Assembly: GCA_947646735.1 (NCBI GenBank) | Contig: CANTFK010000983.1 | Coordinates: 744,001-808,000 of the forward strand | Direction: 5' to 3' | Origin: Peronospora farinosa | Taxonomy: Eukaryota > Oomycota > Peronosporomycetes > Peronosporales > Peronosporaceae | Length of the DNA: 64,000 nucleotides | Shown: positions 10,975 to 22,547 of the stretch, one piece after another | Numbering within the stretch: position 1 is the stretch's first letter | Layout: every line of letters begins with the position of its first letter | Notes under the pieces: generated by a model | The model's database searches: none | What the model saw: only the letters and a program-made list of their open reading frames with translations | What the model was told of the DNA's origin: nothing | Position numbers and translations under genes: made by a program

Positions 10975-11370
10975 CTAAGGATTCACATCAGATTGAGTCG
11001 CGACTGCTTCTTTCAAAGTAGCGCGCTCAGTATTAGTCGCTGCGCTCGTAGGCGCAGACGACGGGGTTTTACCTTCGCTTGTAGGAAGCATCGATGCTTC
11101 CTCAAGGACAGGTGCCTCAAATGATGGGGAAATATGTCCCATCAATGCACTATGCTCATCGCCACTTTGGGGTGTTGGCAATGGCGTGGTCTCATTGTAG
11201 TCTACAATGAGAGATGGATCTTCATCCACATTATCTTGAGATGGAAGATTCACCCCAGTGCCTGACGCACTTTGCGACGGCTGCGATAAATCGCGGCGCG
11301 TGCGCTTAGTGCTGGACTGCATGGGTGCCTTTGCAGGCGACCCATCAGCCTTACCACATTTCGGTGGCAT
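10975..11370 (-). CDS. Gypsy-D antisense ORF, N-terminal part
   Basis: 131 codons from an ATG at 11370, only 107 bp from the 3' LTR. Basic start (MPPKCGKADGSPAKAPMQ, TKRTRRD), then an acidic segment DEDPSLIVDYNE, then an alanine/threonine-rich tail. A homologous, decayed copy on the plus strand at 23523-23987 begins MPPKRDKADGSP, and Gypsy-A's antisense frame has the matching DPELVVDYS. Function unknown; conservation between elements argues against chance. Confidence 0.55.
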   Translation of the reverse strand: MPPKCGKADGSPAKAPMQSSTKRTRRDLSQPSQSASGTGVNLPSQDNVDEDPSLIVDYNETTPLPTPQSGDEHSALMGHISPSFEAPVLEEASMLPTSEGKTPSSAPTSAATNTERATLKEAVATQSDVNP

Positions 11371-11476
11371 GAGTACTGAGCAGACTAAAGCGGCGCGTTT
11401 ATAACGGCTCGCAAGTCTCTCTGTCTCCTAGGCGATGTTTACAAAATGTAAAAACTCGTTTTAAAACGGAGGATGG

Positions 11477-12012
11477 TGTACAAGGGCATCTAGTTACACG
11501 TAAACATTAATAATATACTTAATGTAAGGTCCATAAGTATCCATGATTACTTTTGACCTGCCACTTGGGTGCGATACACAAACGTGATCCACCCTCGTGA
11601 ACGTGATATACTTTGATGGAATTTAACAAAACATGATGGAAATCTTTTAAAACAATCATGGGAAGGGATGAAGCTAGTTGAAGCTAGGCATCGCGACGTC
11701 CCAGAAGGACGTCATTAGCGAGCTTAAATCTACAGTTAAGCTCACACGTCAGTATACGCTTCTAAAGAGTCGCGTATCCGATCTTTATATAATTAGCCAA
11801 TCGTTAATTAAGTTTTATATTTAATTTTAATTCACTAATTATAACTCAGTCCTAAAATTACTACTACACACTGTTTACTGCGCACGAGAAGCTGAGTAAG
11901 CTTCTGCGTGACGCAAGTAAGACACTTGTTAGTTTTTCGTTGCGCTTCCTCGCTTGTGCATAAAGTGTGTGCTAAGTAGCACGAGGTAACTTCGTAAAAG
12001 TTCTCGCCTACA
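11477..12012 (+). repeat. 3' LTR of Gypsy-D
   Basis: Starts TGTACAAGGG after a purine-rich tract (AACGGAGGATGG) and ends CTCGCCTACA. It is directly followed at 12013 by a Gypsy-C LTR that lacks its outer 18 bases. No copy of the TCCAC duplication follows here; it follows the second LTR tail at 19580-19647. Confidence 0.75.
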
Positions 12013-12302
12013 TTGTTACCATCTTACACTAAATGGGCGTTGAGGAAGCGCTCTTAATTAACTCGTAAATATAACTCTGTTTTATTTTGTTTTAGTTATA
12101 ATCCGCAGTAAGTGCGAATATGTTCCCTAGCTCATGGGAACCACTCAATATGGAAGTCAATTTATTATTGGCTAATTATTGGTTCTGGCACCCCAATAAT
12201 AAAATGGCGCGCAGTATCCGCTAATCGGATACTGCCCTATGCCTACTTATATAATTACATATTATCCCTATATATACGTATGTAATAAGTTGCCCCATTA
12301 CA
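12013..12302 (-). repeat. 3' LTR of Gypsy-C, outer end lost
   Basis: On the minus strand it starts TGTAATGGGGCAAC after a purine tract (GAGAGAG and a G-run, then TGA) and runs to 12013. Against the 5' LTR it lacks the last 18 bases (GGTCCTTAGTCCGTTACA-type end), where it abuts the Gypsy-D LTR. Contains the hairpin CAGTATCCG with CGGATACTG near 12218-12235. Confidence 0.8.
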
Positions 12303-12425
12303 TCACCCCCCCCCCCTCTCTCTTTAAGTTACGCTTACCTCAACGTAAAGCGCGAAATCGCAGAAAGTTTTTTCTCGACCAACGGCGTAACTTTGAACCT
12401 GCTCAGTTATACATAAATGAGCAGC

Positions 12426-13818
12426 ATGTATCCTGGGCGTCCACGAAACAATTTTTTTAACAACCAGAACTGGGGACACCAAGACATGATTCAAAAGAGA
12501 GCAGGCGCCGCAGATCATGAATGAGGACATCAATCCGTGGCGCTTGTATGGTTTTGAAGGTGCTGTCGATTTCGAGCCACTGGAGGTCATGAAGGACCTC
12601 TTCACGCAATATCCAACAGTGAGAGGCAAAGCGACGAGCAACGCATATACCGACTATGCGTTGCAGAGATCTTGGTGTGCCTTCATAAGGCGCTGGAACG
12701 CGATCCGACGTGAAAGATTGTCCTTCACGTCCTGGTTAGACGGTCGCGAGGGAACGCGTGATAGACACGCTATTGGCGACCTGCTCCGGCGCATCTGTCG
12801 TATGACTTGTGACGAGTATCACCTTTGTTACGTCCACATTCGTGAGGGATGTCCAACGTGCAACATGGGCAGATCGCTACCGGTCCGGCAGGAATGGGAC
12901 GATTTGGTGTGTACGCGAGGCATGCCCGATCATATTCGTCCATAGATCCCCCGTTATGAGAGAAGCCTTTCGGAGCTCCAGGTGTCCGAGATACGGCGAG
13001 TGAGAGCGCGTCCTTACGATCGCCGCGGGCGTTCACGTAGCCAAGGTCGTCAACCGTATCACCGTATGCTCTCGAGACCCGTAATAGGCCTCGGTCTAGG
13101 AATCGCTCGGGAACTCGTCGTCAACATTCTGTTGCTCGCGAGCATCACGGCTCGCGAGATTGGGGATGGAATCGGCAGCATCACTCGCAATCGCCGTATT
13201 ACTATGCGTCTCATAATCCTCGACCACGTCTGGTACATCCTGAGCCATCATACTTCGAGGTTCCCATGTATCGTCCGCCGGCGAATATCCCAGCCAGCGA
13301 ACCCTGTAATGTTTCTCGAGATGCTTTTTCATAGGTGCCGAGTCATTACTCGGCGCCTGGGGCTTGTAATTCCCGTGATCGACAATTCGGTCGACAATCC
13401 AGCGTCGCGTACCCGATGCATCAATTAAGGGCTGAGGAGCATCACGACGGAAGACCTCTGTCGATGAGCGCCGATTCACGCAATCGGACGCCTGTACAGT
13501 CGAATGACGAGCTGTACCTACTTTGCGCTGAAGCCGAGGACTCGAAGAATGCCCTACTTGATGCTCGCGAGATGGCTGAGAGATCAAGATCGTGCGGTTG
13601 CTGCGACTGAGGCTGCTGAACGGACTCGACGTGAGCAGCTGGTACTGGTTGAGCGCCTACGTCATCTTGAGACGACTTCGAAGGACCCCAGCAGATCGAG
13701 TCTGCACGCGTTCGGTCAGGACTTAGACTTAGTCGTCTTCAGCGTCGTCGTCAAGGGATGTCGGATTCTGAGCCGTCACAGAAGAGCGGGGAAGATTCGA
13801 AGGGAAATCCGCCGGTAG
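12426..13818 (+). pseudogene. Gypsy-C antisense ORF, broken
   Basis: Runs opposite to pol from an ATG at 12426 (MYPGRPRNNFFNNQNWGHQD), shifts frame near 12517 into a 142-codon frame (12517-12945) with a tryptophan-rich centre (YALQRSWCAFIRRWNAIRRE) and a CPTC pair. It resumes downstream with a coiled-coil end in two frames (13504-13600 DELYLLCAEAEDSKNALLDA, then AATEAAERTRREQLVLVERL). W-x-AFI matches Gypsy-A's W-N-AFI. The layout equals that of the Gypsy-A and -D antisense frames; function unknown. Confidence 0.45.
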
Positions 13819-14305
13819 GTAAGCCTTGAGGCGCCCGACGTAGAACGTCGGGTGCAAACGCATAGATGTATGTATGTATGTCTAGCGTGTAAGCGTCACC
13901 ATGCACCTTAACAAACCGAAATGGGCCAATATATCTTGGCGCTAACTTATTAGCGCCCAAATTCGACACTGAAGTGTTCGGTAATCCACTTGTTGATAAT
14001 AAGACTCTCTTACCTTCTCAAAATGTCAACATATTCTTTCTACCTCTTCTGTCTGCATTCTCCTTTTGCTTGTCGACTGCCTCTTGTAATGCATCACGCA
14101 AAAAACGCGTGATTCCTTGTCGTAATAGCAGCAAATCTGTGGCTGCAGCCGAACTTACAGGTGGCGTATTTTCTTTTGGGGCGATATTAGCAACGGGAGA
14201 CGTAATGGAATGTATCACGTCAGGAGTCGATATGCCGTTGGCCACAAAATTACCAGTATTAGGTGCATCAGCAGCAACCTCATTCGCATCGTAATCAATA
14301 TTCAA
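13096..14305 (-). pseudogene. Gypsy-C integrase tail and chromodomain
   Basis: 14018-14305 and 13751-13969 (LAPRYIGPFRFVKVHGDAYT, the GPF/Y module) lie in different frames. 13096-13587 encodes a chromodomain: RRWIVDRIVDHG, HYRVRWLGYSPADDTWEP, then QDVPDVVEDYE. A short ATGT repeat sits near 13865-13880 in the gap. Opposite-strand overlap with the antisense frame covers 13335-13818. Confidence 0.75.
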
Positions 14306-15633
14306 TAGTTTCGGCGCAATTCCATCAGTAAATAGTCCCCACCAAGCTTTGAGACAGAATACTCTGAAGCTGAAAGAGCAAGTAGCGCCGGAACGCGAGG
14401 ATGTCTCGCGTTGTTAACGAAAAAGGGCGTCAACCCGGTCGACGCATGGACAGCATTGTTAATTGCAAACTCTGCAAGTGGAAGGAACGAGCTCCATGAC
14501 GAAAACGATGTTGCATAACTACGCAAGACATCTTCGAGCACTCTGTTCACACGCTCCGTTTGCCCATCCGTCTCTAAATGGGACGCCGTAGACATAAGCA
14601 AACGCGTGCCTAGTAGCTGGACTAATTCGGCCCAGAAAGCCGAAGTGAAACGCGGGTCACGGTCCGAAACAATAGATTCTGGCAAGCCGTGATGCCTAAA
14701 GATAAGATCAATGAAGATCTTCGCTGTCGTCTCCGCCGTAATGTTGGCGGAGACCGGAGCAAAATGCACCATTTTGCTGAATCGATCCACTAGAACCAAT
14801 ACGTCCGTGCGTTTCTGTTCATCCGGTGGAAGTCCAAAGATAAAATCCATGCTGACCGAGCGCCAGGCTTCCGTAGCAATCAGAAGCGGACGCAATGGGG
14901 CTTGTGGCGACGGCGCGGGCTTCACACGCTGACAGGTTTCGCAGAGACGTACCCATTTCTGGATGTAATTATACATTCGCGGCCAGAAAAATACGCGAGA
15001 AATAGCCGCAAACGTCTTTTCGCGACCCAGGTGTCCGCCAGATGGGCTGTCGTGAAACTCATGAACCATTCGGGCTCGAAGGTCGTCATCAGCAGGGATG
15101 ACGACACGCGGTGAATCAAATACGTCTATCGTGTACGTCAGCAGCGGACCGTCAAGCGCGTAACGCTTGATGTTGTCGCGTGTTGGTTTCGTCAACTTCG
15201 CGAGTAATTTTTCGCTCGGGTCCCTGAGATAGTTGATGATTCCTGCATAGAAGGAATCATTCGCGTAGGATTCAGCGATCTGAGTTCGGATCGAAAGCAC
15301 AGGGGTCGAAATCATCGCATTAAGTCCCAGGTCAATACAACACACACAGATATCTTCGTCGTCGTCAATATTCTCCGTTTGATGACCCATATCACGCCGA
15401 GGATCGTTATCTGGACGACAAGAAAGTGCTTCAGCGAGAATGTTATTCTTGCCAGGCTTGTAATGTACCACAAAATTATACTCGGCAAAAAATGACAACC
15501 ACCGTGCCATACGCTGGGACAAGTGAGGGCTCTTGACGGCGGTACGCAATGATGCGTGATCTGTGTAGATAGAAAATATCGTTTCGCCGAGCAAATATAC
15601 TCTAAACTTGATTAGCGCGTAAAGCATAGCCAA
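14302..15633 (-). pseudogene. Gypsy-C RNase H end and integrase (443-codon frame)
   Basis: Starts inside RNase H (YTDHASLRTAVKSPHLSQRM), then the integrase zinc finger (HEFHDSPSGGHLGREKTF, CETCQRVKP) and all three integrase catalytic blocks: SMDFIFGLPPD, IVSDRDPRFTSAFW and ETDGQTERVNRV. The integrase core looks intact. The frame is separated from RT by a break near 15640-15720. Confidence 0.82.
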
Positions 15634-15722
15634 AAGTTCCTTGTCGTGTACCAGATAATTTTTGCTCGGCAGGTTTCATCTGTCGTGATTGAAAAATCAC
15701 GACGCGCTCTCGACCCTCGTCA

Positions 15723-16740
15723 TCAAAATTGCATGAGGGCACATCCTATAGCGAAATTGCTCGCGTCACATACGACGTGGAATGGCTTGAAGTCATCAGG
15801 TGGCATCAGCACCGGTGACTGTGACAAGCTCTTCTTCACGGAGTCGAAGGCACATTGATGTTCTGCCGTCCATAACCATACTGCGTCTTTATTGAGCAAT
15901 GTCGATAATGGCTGACCTACCTCAGCATAGTTCTTCGTATACTTACGCAAGTAATTCGCCAGACCGAGCCACTGACGTAATTCAGTTTGGTCTCTGGGCG
16001 TTGGCCAGGAACAGATCGATGAGATCTTCTCAGGATCAGCGCGGACACCTTCCTTGCTGACGTAGCAACCGAGTACTGGAATCTCGGGAGCGCAGAAGAC
16101 ACATTTCTTCAAATTAGCATACAATTTATTCTCGCGCATAACTTGAAATACCTGCTTCAAGTGTCGAAGGTGTACCTCCGTAGCGCTGAGCTTTTGCTCA
16201 GCGCGGCTGTGAACGAAAATGTCGTCAAAGTAGCTCGGTGCAAAGTCGCGAAGTGGACGAAGTACTTGTGTCACCATCCGATTGAACGTAGCTGAAGCGT
16301 TCTTAAGATCTTGTGGCATGACTAACCACTCCCAAAGCATCCCGCTTGGGGTGCTGACCGCAGGGAACGGAATGTCAAAGTCCCTCATGAGGATCTAATA
16401 TAAGCCGTCTGTCAGATCTATGGTGCTGTAGATCTCGCTCCCGGACATGGTATTTAATACCATGTCTTTTCGAGGGATAGGCGTTTGAGCCGGGATCGTG
16501 GCGTCGCTTAGCTTGTTGAAGGCGTGCAAAATGCGCCAACCGCCGGTGGCTTTCTTCACACAGAAAGTCGGACTCGAATGTGGCGAGATACTCTCGCGGA
16601 CATGGCCAACCTTACAGCGCCTCTCAAAAAATTCATCAATAGCGAAGACTTGATCACGCGGTAACGTCTACTGCCGCTTCACGCAATACTTCGATCCTGT
16701 CACGAGATCTATCTCGTGCCGCACTCCACGATCCGCTGGA
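15723..16740 (-). pseudogene. Gypsy-C reverse transcriptase
   Basis: 15723-16388 is open for 221 codons with SGMLWEWLVMPQDLKNASATFNR, the catalytic YFDDIFVHSRA, LGCYVSKEGVRADPEKI and the RNase H start VVCDASNFAIGCALMQF. The N-terminal RT part (fingers, up to about 16740) is visible in other frames and carries stops. The polymerase active site is intact, but the gene is not readable as one frame. Confidence 0.8.
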
Positions 16741-16988
16741 AGCTCAGCTTAAATTTTGTCCGAAAAAAGGGTAGGCGTACTCACGGGCGATATCGTAGAC
16801 AGGTTTGCCCGAAGCACGAAGAGCATCCCAAGACTGTGCCGCGAATCGTTCTTCGCGCGCTGATTTAGGCTCGGCGCTCGTCGGGCGAGCCTCCAGAACT
16901 TCTTCACTGGCTGCTTCGGTGGCTGAAACGATGCACACTTGCTCGATGTCGCCGGCCTTAAGTTCATGAAGGAAGTCTTTTTATGCAA

Positions 16989-17778
16989 GGTCTGGCAGAG
17001 ATGTGATATCTGCAGCAGTGCACGGTGGGATCGCTACCTCAATGTAGCGGCCACGATGTGGAGATCCCTCCACATATTCAAGCGCGCATACGGATTCCGC
17101 CACTACGGAATCATCTGTATCAGCTTTTTTACGTGAATGGCGTCGTCTCGGCGATCGGTGTGCTCCTTTTGCGGTTTCTCTTGCGTCTCGAGCTCCTGCT
17201 AGAGACTGGCACGTCGCTATCACAAGAGGATGATGTGCCCCCCTCGAGACATGGGAGCTCTGTCTCCACCACTTCGGTCTCATGCGGATCCATAGTCCGC
17301 CCATTCTCGTCAATTAAAGGCGGGAGCTCGTCGTCGACCCCCTCCCTTGTTTGCGGGAGCCTCTGCTCAGCCGATGTGCTTGTATGCGGTAGCTCTTGCT
17401 CAATCGCCTCGATATTGATCGGAAGCCGCTGCTCGTCCGGGGCTCTTGTATGCGGTATCTCCTGCTCGACCGCCTCGATATTAATCGGGAGCCTCTGCTC
17501 GAACGCCTCGTAGTGATCGGTAACCCAGGTTCGACTGATGTTTGCGTATGCGGGAACCGCTATTCGACCGCATCATTATGTGGCTCCATCAGGGTAACGG
17601 AACATACTGCGCACAGAGGGCCATCGCTCTCTCTGTGTTGACTACTAGTCGTGGCGAGTTCGTTCACGACCCTGACGTGAGGCCAATCGGATGAAGCGAC
17701 CAACAAATGAGTAAACACTTCACTGACGTCATAACCGCTTCGTCGTTTGACGGACCGAGATAGCCAATCTATCTTCGG
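16989..17778 (-). other. Linker between Gypsy-C protease and RT
   Basis: No conserved domain seen. On the minus strand it would encode an acidic, low-complexity linker. It includes the 66-bp repeats at 17379-17510. Confidence 0.4.
17379..17510 (-). repeat. Two imperfect 66-bp tandem repeats in the Gypsy-C linker
   Basis: CTTGTATGCGGTA recurs at 17379 and 17445, each followed by similar GCTC-rich and CGCCTCGATATT sequence; weaker partial copies lie on both sides (17345, 17545). The unit is 22 codons long, so frame is kept. Same position in the element as the 36-bp repeat of Gypsy-D. Confidence 0.65.
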
Positions 17779-18303
17779 CTAATACCGTGACAGCCACGGT
17801 ATCCCAAGTATGCAATCAAATGCATATTTCCTCTCGTACACCAAAAATGCGTCGTTGCTCTGGAAACCGTCGAAAGTGTACGGTAAAACCACTGTTTTAC
17901 GCGGGACATGTTTTGGTTGTCCATCGGCAAGTTTGACAACGATGTCACCTGGACCTTCTCGAACCGTAACAGTCGACAGGAGAAGGGAAAAACAGGATGC
18001 ACGAAAGAAGTTGTTGGAAGCGCCAGAATCCAACAACGCTCGAAGCGGTCGCTTCACTCCAGCGACGATGAGACTGATAATAATCAGTCTCGAATCATCG
18101 CGCATGGTGGTGGCATTGATGTGAGTATGGATCACTATAGGGATAGGAGCCCGAGCTGCCACCTGAGTAATCGGGGCTCCATTTCTGCCAGTAGGGCGCC
18201 CCACGCCTACTGGAACCGCTCGTTTTTTGGCGGGACCACCGACGACACAGCATCTCCTCGTGAGACAGCTCTGTTCATAGTCACCGGCGCAGGTGCACGA
18301 CAA
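17779..18303 (-). pseudogene. Gypsy-C aspartic protease
   Basis: Retropepsin-like: ALLDSGASNNFF around residue 90 and FDCILGIPWLSRY at the end. The frame stops at a TAG where Gypsy-D has a Gln-like context (KHQPWIDW against RY-stop-PKIDW), which one C-to-T change from CAG explains. It overlaps the gag frame by 97 bases in another frame, as expected for a frameshifted Gag-Pol. Confidence 0.78.
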
Positions 18304-19127
18304 ACAGCCGCACGATGGTCTGTTTTACCACGGCGAAAACACTTCATCGTGTTAGGATTGCGAATGTCGCGGCCTAATGATTTGCCGCGACCACGAGAGG
18401 ACTCGATTGCATCAATTTCCATTGGCTCTGGGCCAGACGTCCGGGGATGTGGTGGCGCTGCGTTCACGTACGACGACGCGACAGTGTAATCCTCACGTAG
18501 CGCGAGGGCAAATGACTCCTCGAGGGACTTTTGCCCAGCACGTGTGAGGCAGTAACGCGTCATGCCCCCTTGCATACCAAAAATAAAGACATGGACTTGT
18601 GAGGCCATGTCAATTGACTGCGTAGTAATACACGAAGAAAGATGACGTGTCTTCTGCACGTAGTCACGCATCGACAGCTTGCCCTGTCGGAGTGAGAAGA
18701 AATCTGCACGCAAGCGAGATTCATCTTGAGGAGGCTCGAAAGCCAGTCGTAAGTCACGCTGGATATCGTCCAGCGTGGAGAACGCCGACTCATCTACGAC
18801 GATCTTCTCGAGAGCCCATTCCTTGGCTTTACCGGCAAGACGAGACAACAGGAAATTGACCTTGGCCGTCGGAGCGTCAATTAATCTTGACGCTATTGCA
18901 ATATCCACCTCGCGAAACCAGCGATTGAGGGGGAGACGATCCGGACCATCACCGGAGTACGTTGACATCTTCATCTTGATAGCATCATGGTGCGAAGTGC
19001 GCGAGGGAGTCAATACTCGCCGATTCGCTTCGGCGAGCTCGCGCACCATAAAGTCTCGGATGGCGGCACGTTGATCATCGGACGTCGCTGTGCTCAGCAG
19101 CGACGTCACAATAGTTTCACCAGACAC
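18207..19127 (-). CDS. Gypsy-C gag
   Basis: 306-codon open frame (first codon GTG at 19127). Capsid-like core ([66 protein letters not shown]) and a C-terminal knuckle that reads [14 protein letters not shown], so the second metal-binding Cys is Arg. Most intact gene of this element; the damaged knuckle makes RNA packaging doubtful. Confidence 0.75.
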   Translation of the reverse strand: MSGETIVTSLLSTATSDDQRAAIRDFMVRELAEANRRVLTPSRTSHHDAIKMKMSTYSGDGPDRLPLNRWFREVDIAIASRLIDAPTAKVNFLLSRLAGKAKEWALEKIVVDESAFSTLDDIQRDLRLAFEPPQDESRLRADFFSLRQGKLSMRDYVQKTRHLSSCITTQSIDMASQVHVFIFGMQGGMTRYCLTRAGQKSLEESFALALREDYTVASSYVNAAPPHPRTSGPEPMEIDAIESSRGRGKSLGRDIRNPNTMKCFRRGKTDHRAAVCRAPAPVTMNRAVSRGDAVSSVVPPKNERFQ

Positions 19128-19272
19128 CGCCGCGAGGCGATGTAGTGCCTGCCACTACACCGAGGCGAGATGTGGGAAGTCATAATGCTCCAGCGAGAAA
19201 GCTAGAGACACCAAGACTCGTCCATGTTCATCTCGAATCTGGTCATTGGAAAGACTACAAAGTGCTACCAGG

Positions 19273-19579
19273 TGTAACGGACTAAGGACCCGTTACCGTC
19301 TTACACTAAAAGGGCGTTAAGGAAGCGCTCTTAATTAACTCGTAAATATAACTCTGTTTTATTTTGTTTTAGTTATAATCCGCAGTAAGTGCGAATATGT
19401 TCCCTAGCTCATGGGAACCACTCAATATGGAAGTCAATTTATTATTGGCTAATTATTGGTTCTGGCACCCCAATAATAAAATGGCGCGCAGTATCCGCTA
19501 ATCGGATACTGCCCTATGCCTACTTATATAATTATGTATTAATCCTATAACTACGTATGTAATAGGTTGCCCCATTACA
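19273..19579 (-). repeat. 5' LTR of Gypsy-C with primer-binding site
   Basis: 307 bp, minus-strand ends TGTAATGGGG and CCGTTACA. Two bases inside is TGGTAGCACTTTGTAG, the same primer-binding type as Gypsy-A and -D. Both ends form short imperfect palindromes: TGTAAT with ATTACA at the start, GTAACGG with CCGTTAC at the end. Confidence 0.85.
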
Positions 19580-19647
19580 CTTCCTCGCTTGTGCTGAAGG
19601 TGAGTGCTAAGTAATACGAGGCAACTTGGTAGAAATGCCCGTCTACA
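19580..19647 (+). repeat. Right-hand tail of a Gypsy-D-type LTR
   Basis: 68 bp matching the last 68 bp of the Gypsy-D LTRs (CTTCCTCGCTTGTG to CCCGTCTACA). Followed by TCCAC, the partner of 4021-4025. This marks the true right end of Gypsy-D. Confidence 0.8.
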
Positions 19648-19652
19648 TCCAC

Positions 19653-20690
19653 GATCGCTTTTGTAGTTAAAAAACTAATTGTCCATCTCGTTGCTTGTAT
19701 GAAGACTTGCTGACGATTCTATAGCCATTTGCAGCGGCTTCCATATTCATATGTTCTTGCATTATCTTCCGCGTAAATTGCTTGTATTGCTGCTTCATGT
19801 TGCTGTAAGTGCTGAAATGTACAAATATGCGAGGGCGTAGTTATAATCGAATTTTTTAACCTGTGATTGGCTGGGTCAATTGTCTGTGGCCCTAGTAGTT
19901 TTGTCTGTAACCTTAGTATTAACGTCTGTGGCCATAGCGGTTTCCTTCTTTTATATCCGTCTTAAATTTAAAACTCTATAATATTATAGAACATTACCAT
20001 CCTCAGAGTAATAATTTAGACAGGCTGCTGTACCGATGCTTCCGTCATCTTTTCCGCAACTGAGATAAGTTAGCATCTAAACGATTGGTGTCATTACGAG
20101 CCCCTATCAACGCATTCGCTGATGCTATTTCGGCAACACCCAAGTCTCTTCCACTAGTGCTGAGCAGGTCTCCGTCTTTGTACCTTGTCGCACTTGTCTT
20201 CATCTGCAGAGACTCAATCTTCTTGCTGCAGTTTATTAAAATCAAATAATGAGACTGACCATAGCATGGCGACGTAGTAGGTCACTGTTTGCTAAAGCGA
20301 TATCCGACTGATGGAAATTTAAGCGTTCTGAGCTATTATCGTCTCAATGTAAAGCTTTCTGTATGGAGTAGTACCGCCTACTGTCGTACTGGCTAGTTCA
20401 GTCAAGCAAAGGCACATTATGGAGTCCCATGTTCAATGGAACATCAGAATTTAAGACGACTGCATGTTCACAGTAGCTCAATCAATCTGGGGCCACATCA
20501 TCAGAGAATACAGATGCACTCAAACTGTTTGCAACTGTATCCGCTTGTCGTATCAGCCGAAATGCTTGCTATCAACCTTTTACTCATTAAGGTATTCAAA
20601 GACTGCACGCAAGTCCTGACGCTATTACATACAACTAATAGGAAAAACTGCTCAGGCCAAGAGCACAAATCTCGCAAAGTCGATTGATCG
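19653..20690. other. Spacer left of the membrane-protein gene
   Basis: AT-rich, with no convincing coding frame. Only a short duplicated exon fragment follows (20697-20800). Confidence 0.5.
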
Positions 20691-20696
20691 GGTGAG

Positions 20697-20800
20697 TGCG
20701 ATGCATGGCAAACGGCATCTTACCCTTGATGTCCTTCGTAACATGAATCAATCTCTTGCCTGTGGACAAGATACGGTCCTGCAGGATTGATAATATAAAT
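20697..20800 (-). pseudogene. Duplicated exon fragment of the neighbouring membrane-protein gene
   Basis: The minus strand encodes ILSTGKRLIHVTKDIKGKMP then FAMHRT, closely matching ILSTGKRLNHIAKDTKDEVQ and FAMHRT in exon 1 of the gene at 20886-22547 (DNA about 22017-22112). It lies 3' of the gene on the same strand. No splice context or continuation of the gene is visible, so it is a decayed partial duplication. Confidence 0.7.
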
Positions 20801-20885
20801 ACACAAAAATAAATATGTTCGTCACCACGACACATTTATAAATCCAAGTTACGTCCAAACTTCCATGAGCTTGCTTGCTACGTAA

Positions 20886-22547
20886 TCAATCGACCCGCTT
20901 CTTAACGATAAACCGGACCGTATCACCTTGCTCGTTGTAGCCCATTTGTCGAGTGTGCATCAATACTTTTGCCAGCACGGGGATCTTGAAAATCAGAAAC
21001 GGGAACGAGAAGAGTCCATAAGCGGTACGAATCCAATAGAAAAGTGCCTGACGCTGCCACGGTTCAAAGGGTAACCAGAGCACAAGACCCGCAAGGGCCA
21101 TAATAACAATGAAGGATACGGTCTCGTACCCGCAAAACTTCACAAGATAGCCGCCACGATTTAAGTGCACTTCGTTACCAAATGCATCGTGAAATACACC
21201 ACAATCTCGTAGATCCATTAGTTTCGTCCGATACAACGTAGTCTCTAGTGGACGCTTCGTGTAAGGCAATCGGAAAAATGCCGCCCAGACAAGCACAATC
21301 TGCAACACGAAAAAGCTAGCCGTCCCCTCACTCAAAGAAGGACCACCTCCATCTTGGCAAGCCAGCATGGAGCCTTGCACGACACACATCACGTACATAC
21401 AGATTCCAAACATCATGTGCATAATGCCTAGCGTAACGAATTGCGCCGCCTTAAACCCCACAATAAACTGACACAACTGGTGTTCGTTCGTCTTGTCCTT
21501 TATCATAAACAAAAAAATCCACCACAACTGGCCCACTGCCGGCAGAAGACCCACACTCGTGTACGCTATCCACCAAGGGTCCTTAAAAGATCGCCAAATA
21601 GTCTTATCGTGTGGAAACAAGTGATGCAGAATATGTCCACGAAGGTGGCGAAAGAAGCAAAACCTTTGGTTTGCGACTGGAACGACATTAACATCTCCTT
21701 GTCCGCTCGGCAAAGCACTTTCACCTCTACTCTTGTGACTATTGTCAATTTCCTCCATTTTATTCGTCGGTATATCTTGACCAAACAATTCACGCGTCTT
21801 ACGAAATATCTCTATCTTGACATCCGGCATAAACTGTTCGATGGCAATGTCAATATTTGACTAGTACAAAAGTTTGTTAGCATCGATTAGTCCATACCTC
21901 TAATCCATACTGCATCCAATATTTTTCACCTTGAGATAACTCGGCATATCCGGATCTTTTAGTGTTTGCTTTAACCTCGTTGCAACAATATTCAGCGCAC
22001 TCTCAAGTACTTTTCGTACTGTACGATGCATGGCAAATTGCACCTCGTCCTTCGTATCCTTTGCAATATGATTCAATCTCTTGCCAGTGGATAAGATCAT
22101 AGTACTTGTACTATCCATGAATCCACTCCAAGTTGTGGACACTCGTTTCGCCGGATCTGCAGCTATTTCTGCTGCCTCCAACACCTGTTTTTCTGGAAAA
22201 ATATCGGGGAACACACGTTTGTATTCCTGTGCAAAACCCTGTACGTCTCTCAAGACCAAGTGGTCAATAGTAAGCTCCTCTTCCGTGTTTTTCAAGTCAT
22301 TATTGTTGCTACGAACTAGACGCCGCTGGTGTTTCTTGGTCAAATTGCGCCAGAATCGCCGCATCTCAAGCCGTTGCTGGTTTGACAAGTACGGCATATT
22401 TTCCATCGCCTGGAAGAATAATTCCGTACTTACAGGACGCCTTGCAGACTCTATTTCCTTGTCTTCCATCTTTTCACGCTCCTGAAGGAATGAAAAAACG
22501 ATCACACCGGCTGACATGGCCACCGCACCATATACGACTCGCAGCAT
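20886..22547 (-). CDS. Multi-pass membrane protein of unknown function, two exons
   Basis: Exons 22547-21930 and 21860-20886; the 69-nt phase-0 intron runs AAG|GTGAAA to TACTAG and has a GCTAAC branch-like site. Without it the first frame ends at a TAG six codons later. The product is 530 residues. An N-terminal hydrophobic segment (about 5-22) could be a signal anchor. Residues 30-210 are soluble and helical, charged. The C-terminal half has about five membrane spans (WWIAYTSVGLLPAVGQLWWI, FVTLGIMHMMFGICMYVMCV, FFVLQIVLVWAAFF, FIVIMALAGLVLW, IRTAYGLFSFPFLI). Family not recognised. It is the only intact host gene inside the transposon block. Confidence 0.75.

Larger units (their letters stand above)
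12013..19579 (-). mobile_element. Gypsy-C: Ty3/gypsy element, decayed
   Basis: Minus-strand element: 5' LTR 19273-19579, gag, protease, RT, RNase H, integrase, chromodomain, 3' LTR 12013-12302, plus an antisense frame on the plus strand next to the 3' LTR. The right flank CTTCC (19580-19584) followed by a Gypsy-D-type LTR tail shows that it inserted into such an LTR. Several frames are long, but each gene carries at least one frameshift or stop. Confidence 0.85.
4026..19647 (+). mobile_element. Gypsy-D: decayed Ty3/gypsy element interrupted by Gypsy-C
   Basis: LTR at 4026-4515, then gag, protease, RT, RNase H, integrase and chromodomain on the plus strand, an antisense frame on the minus strand, and a 3' LTR from 11477. 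TCCAC stands immediately left of 4026 and again at 19648-19652, right after a short LTR tail (19580-19647). So the element appears to end at 19647, with Gypsy-C inside its 3' LTR zone. All sense genes are broken by frameshifts and stops. Confidence 0.7.
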
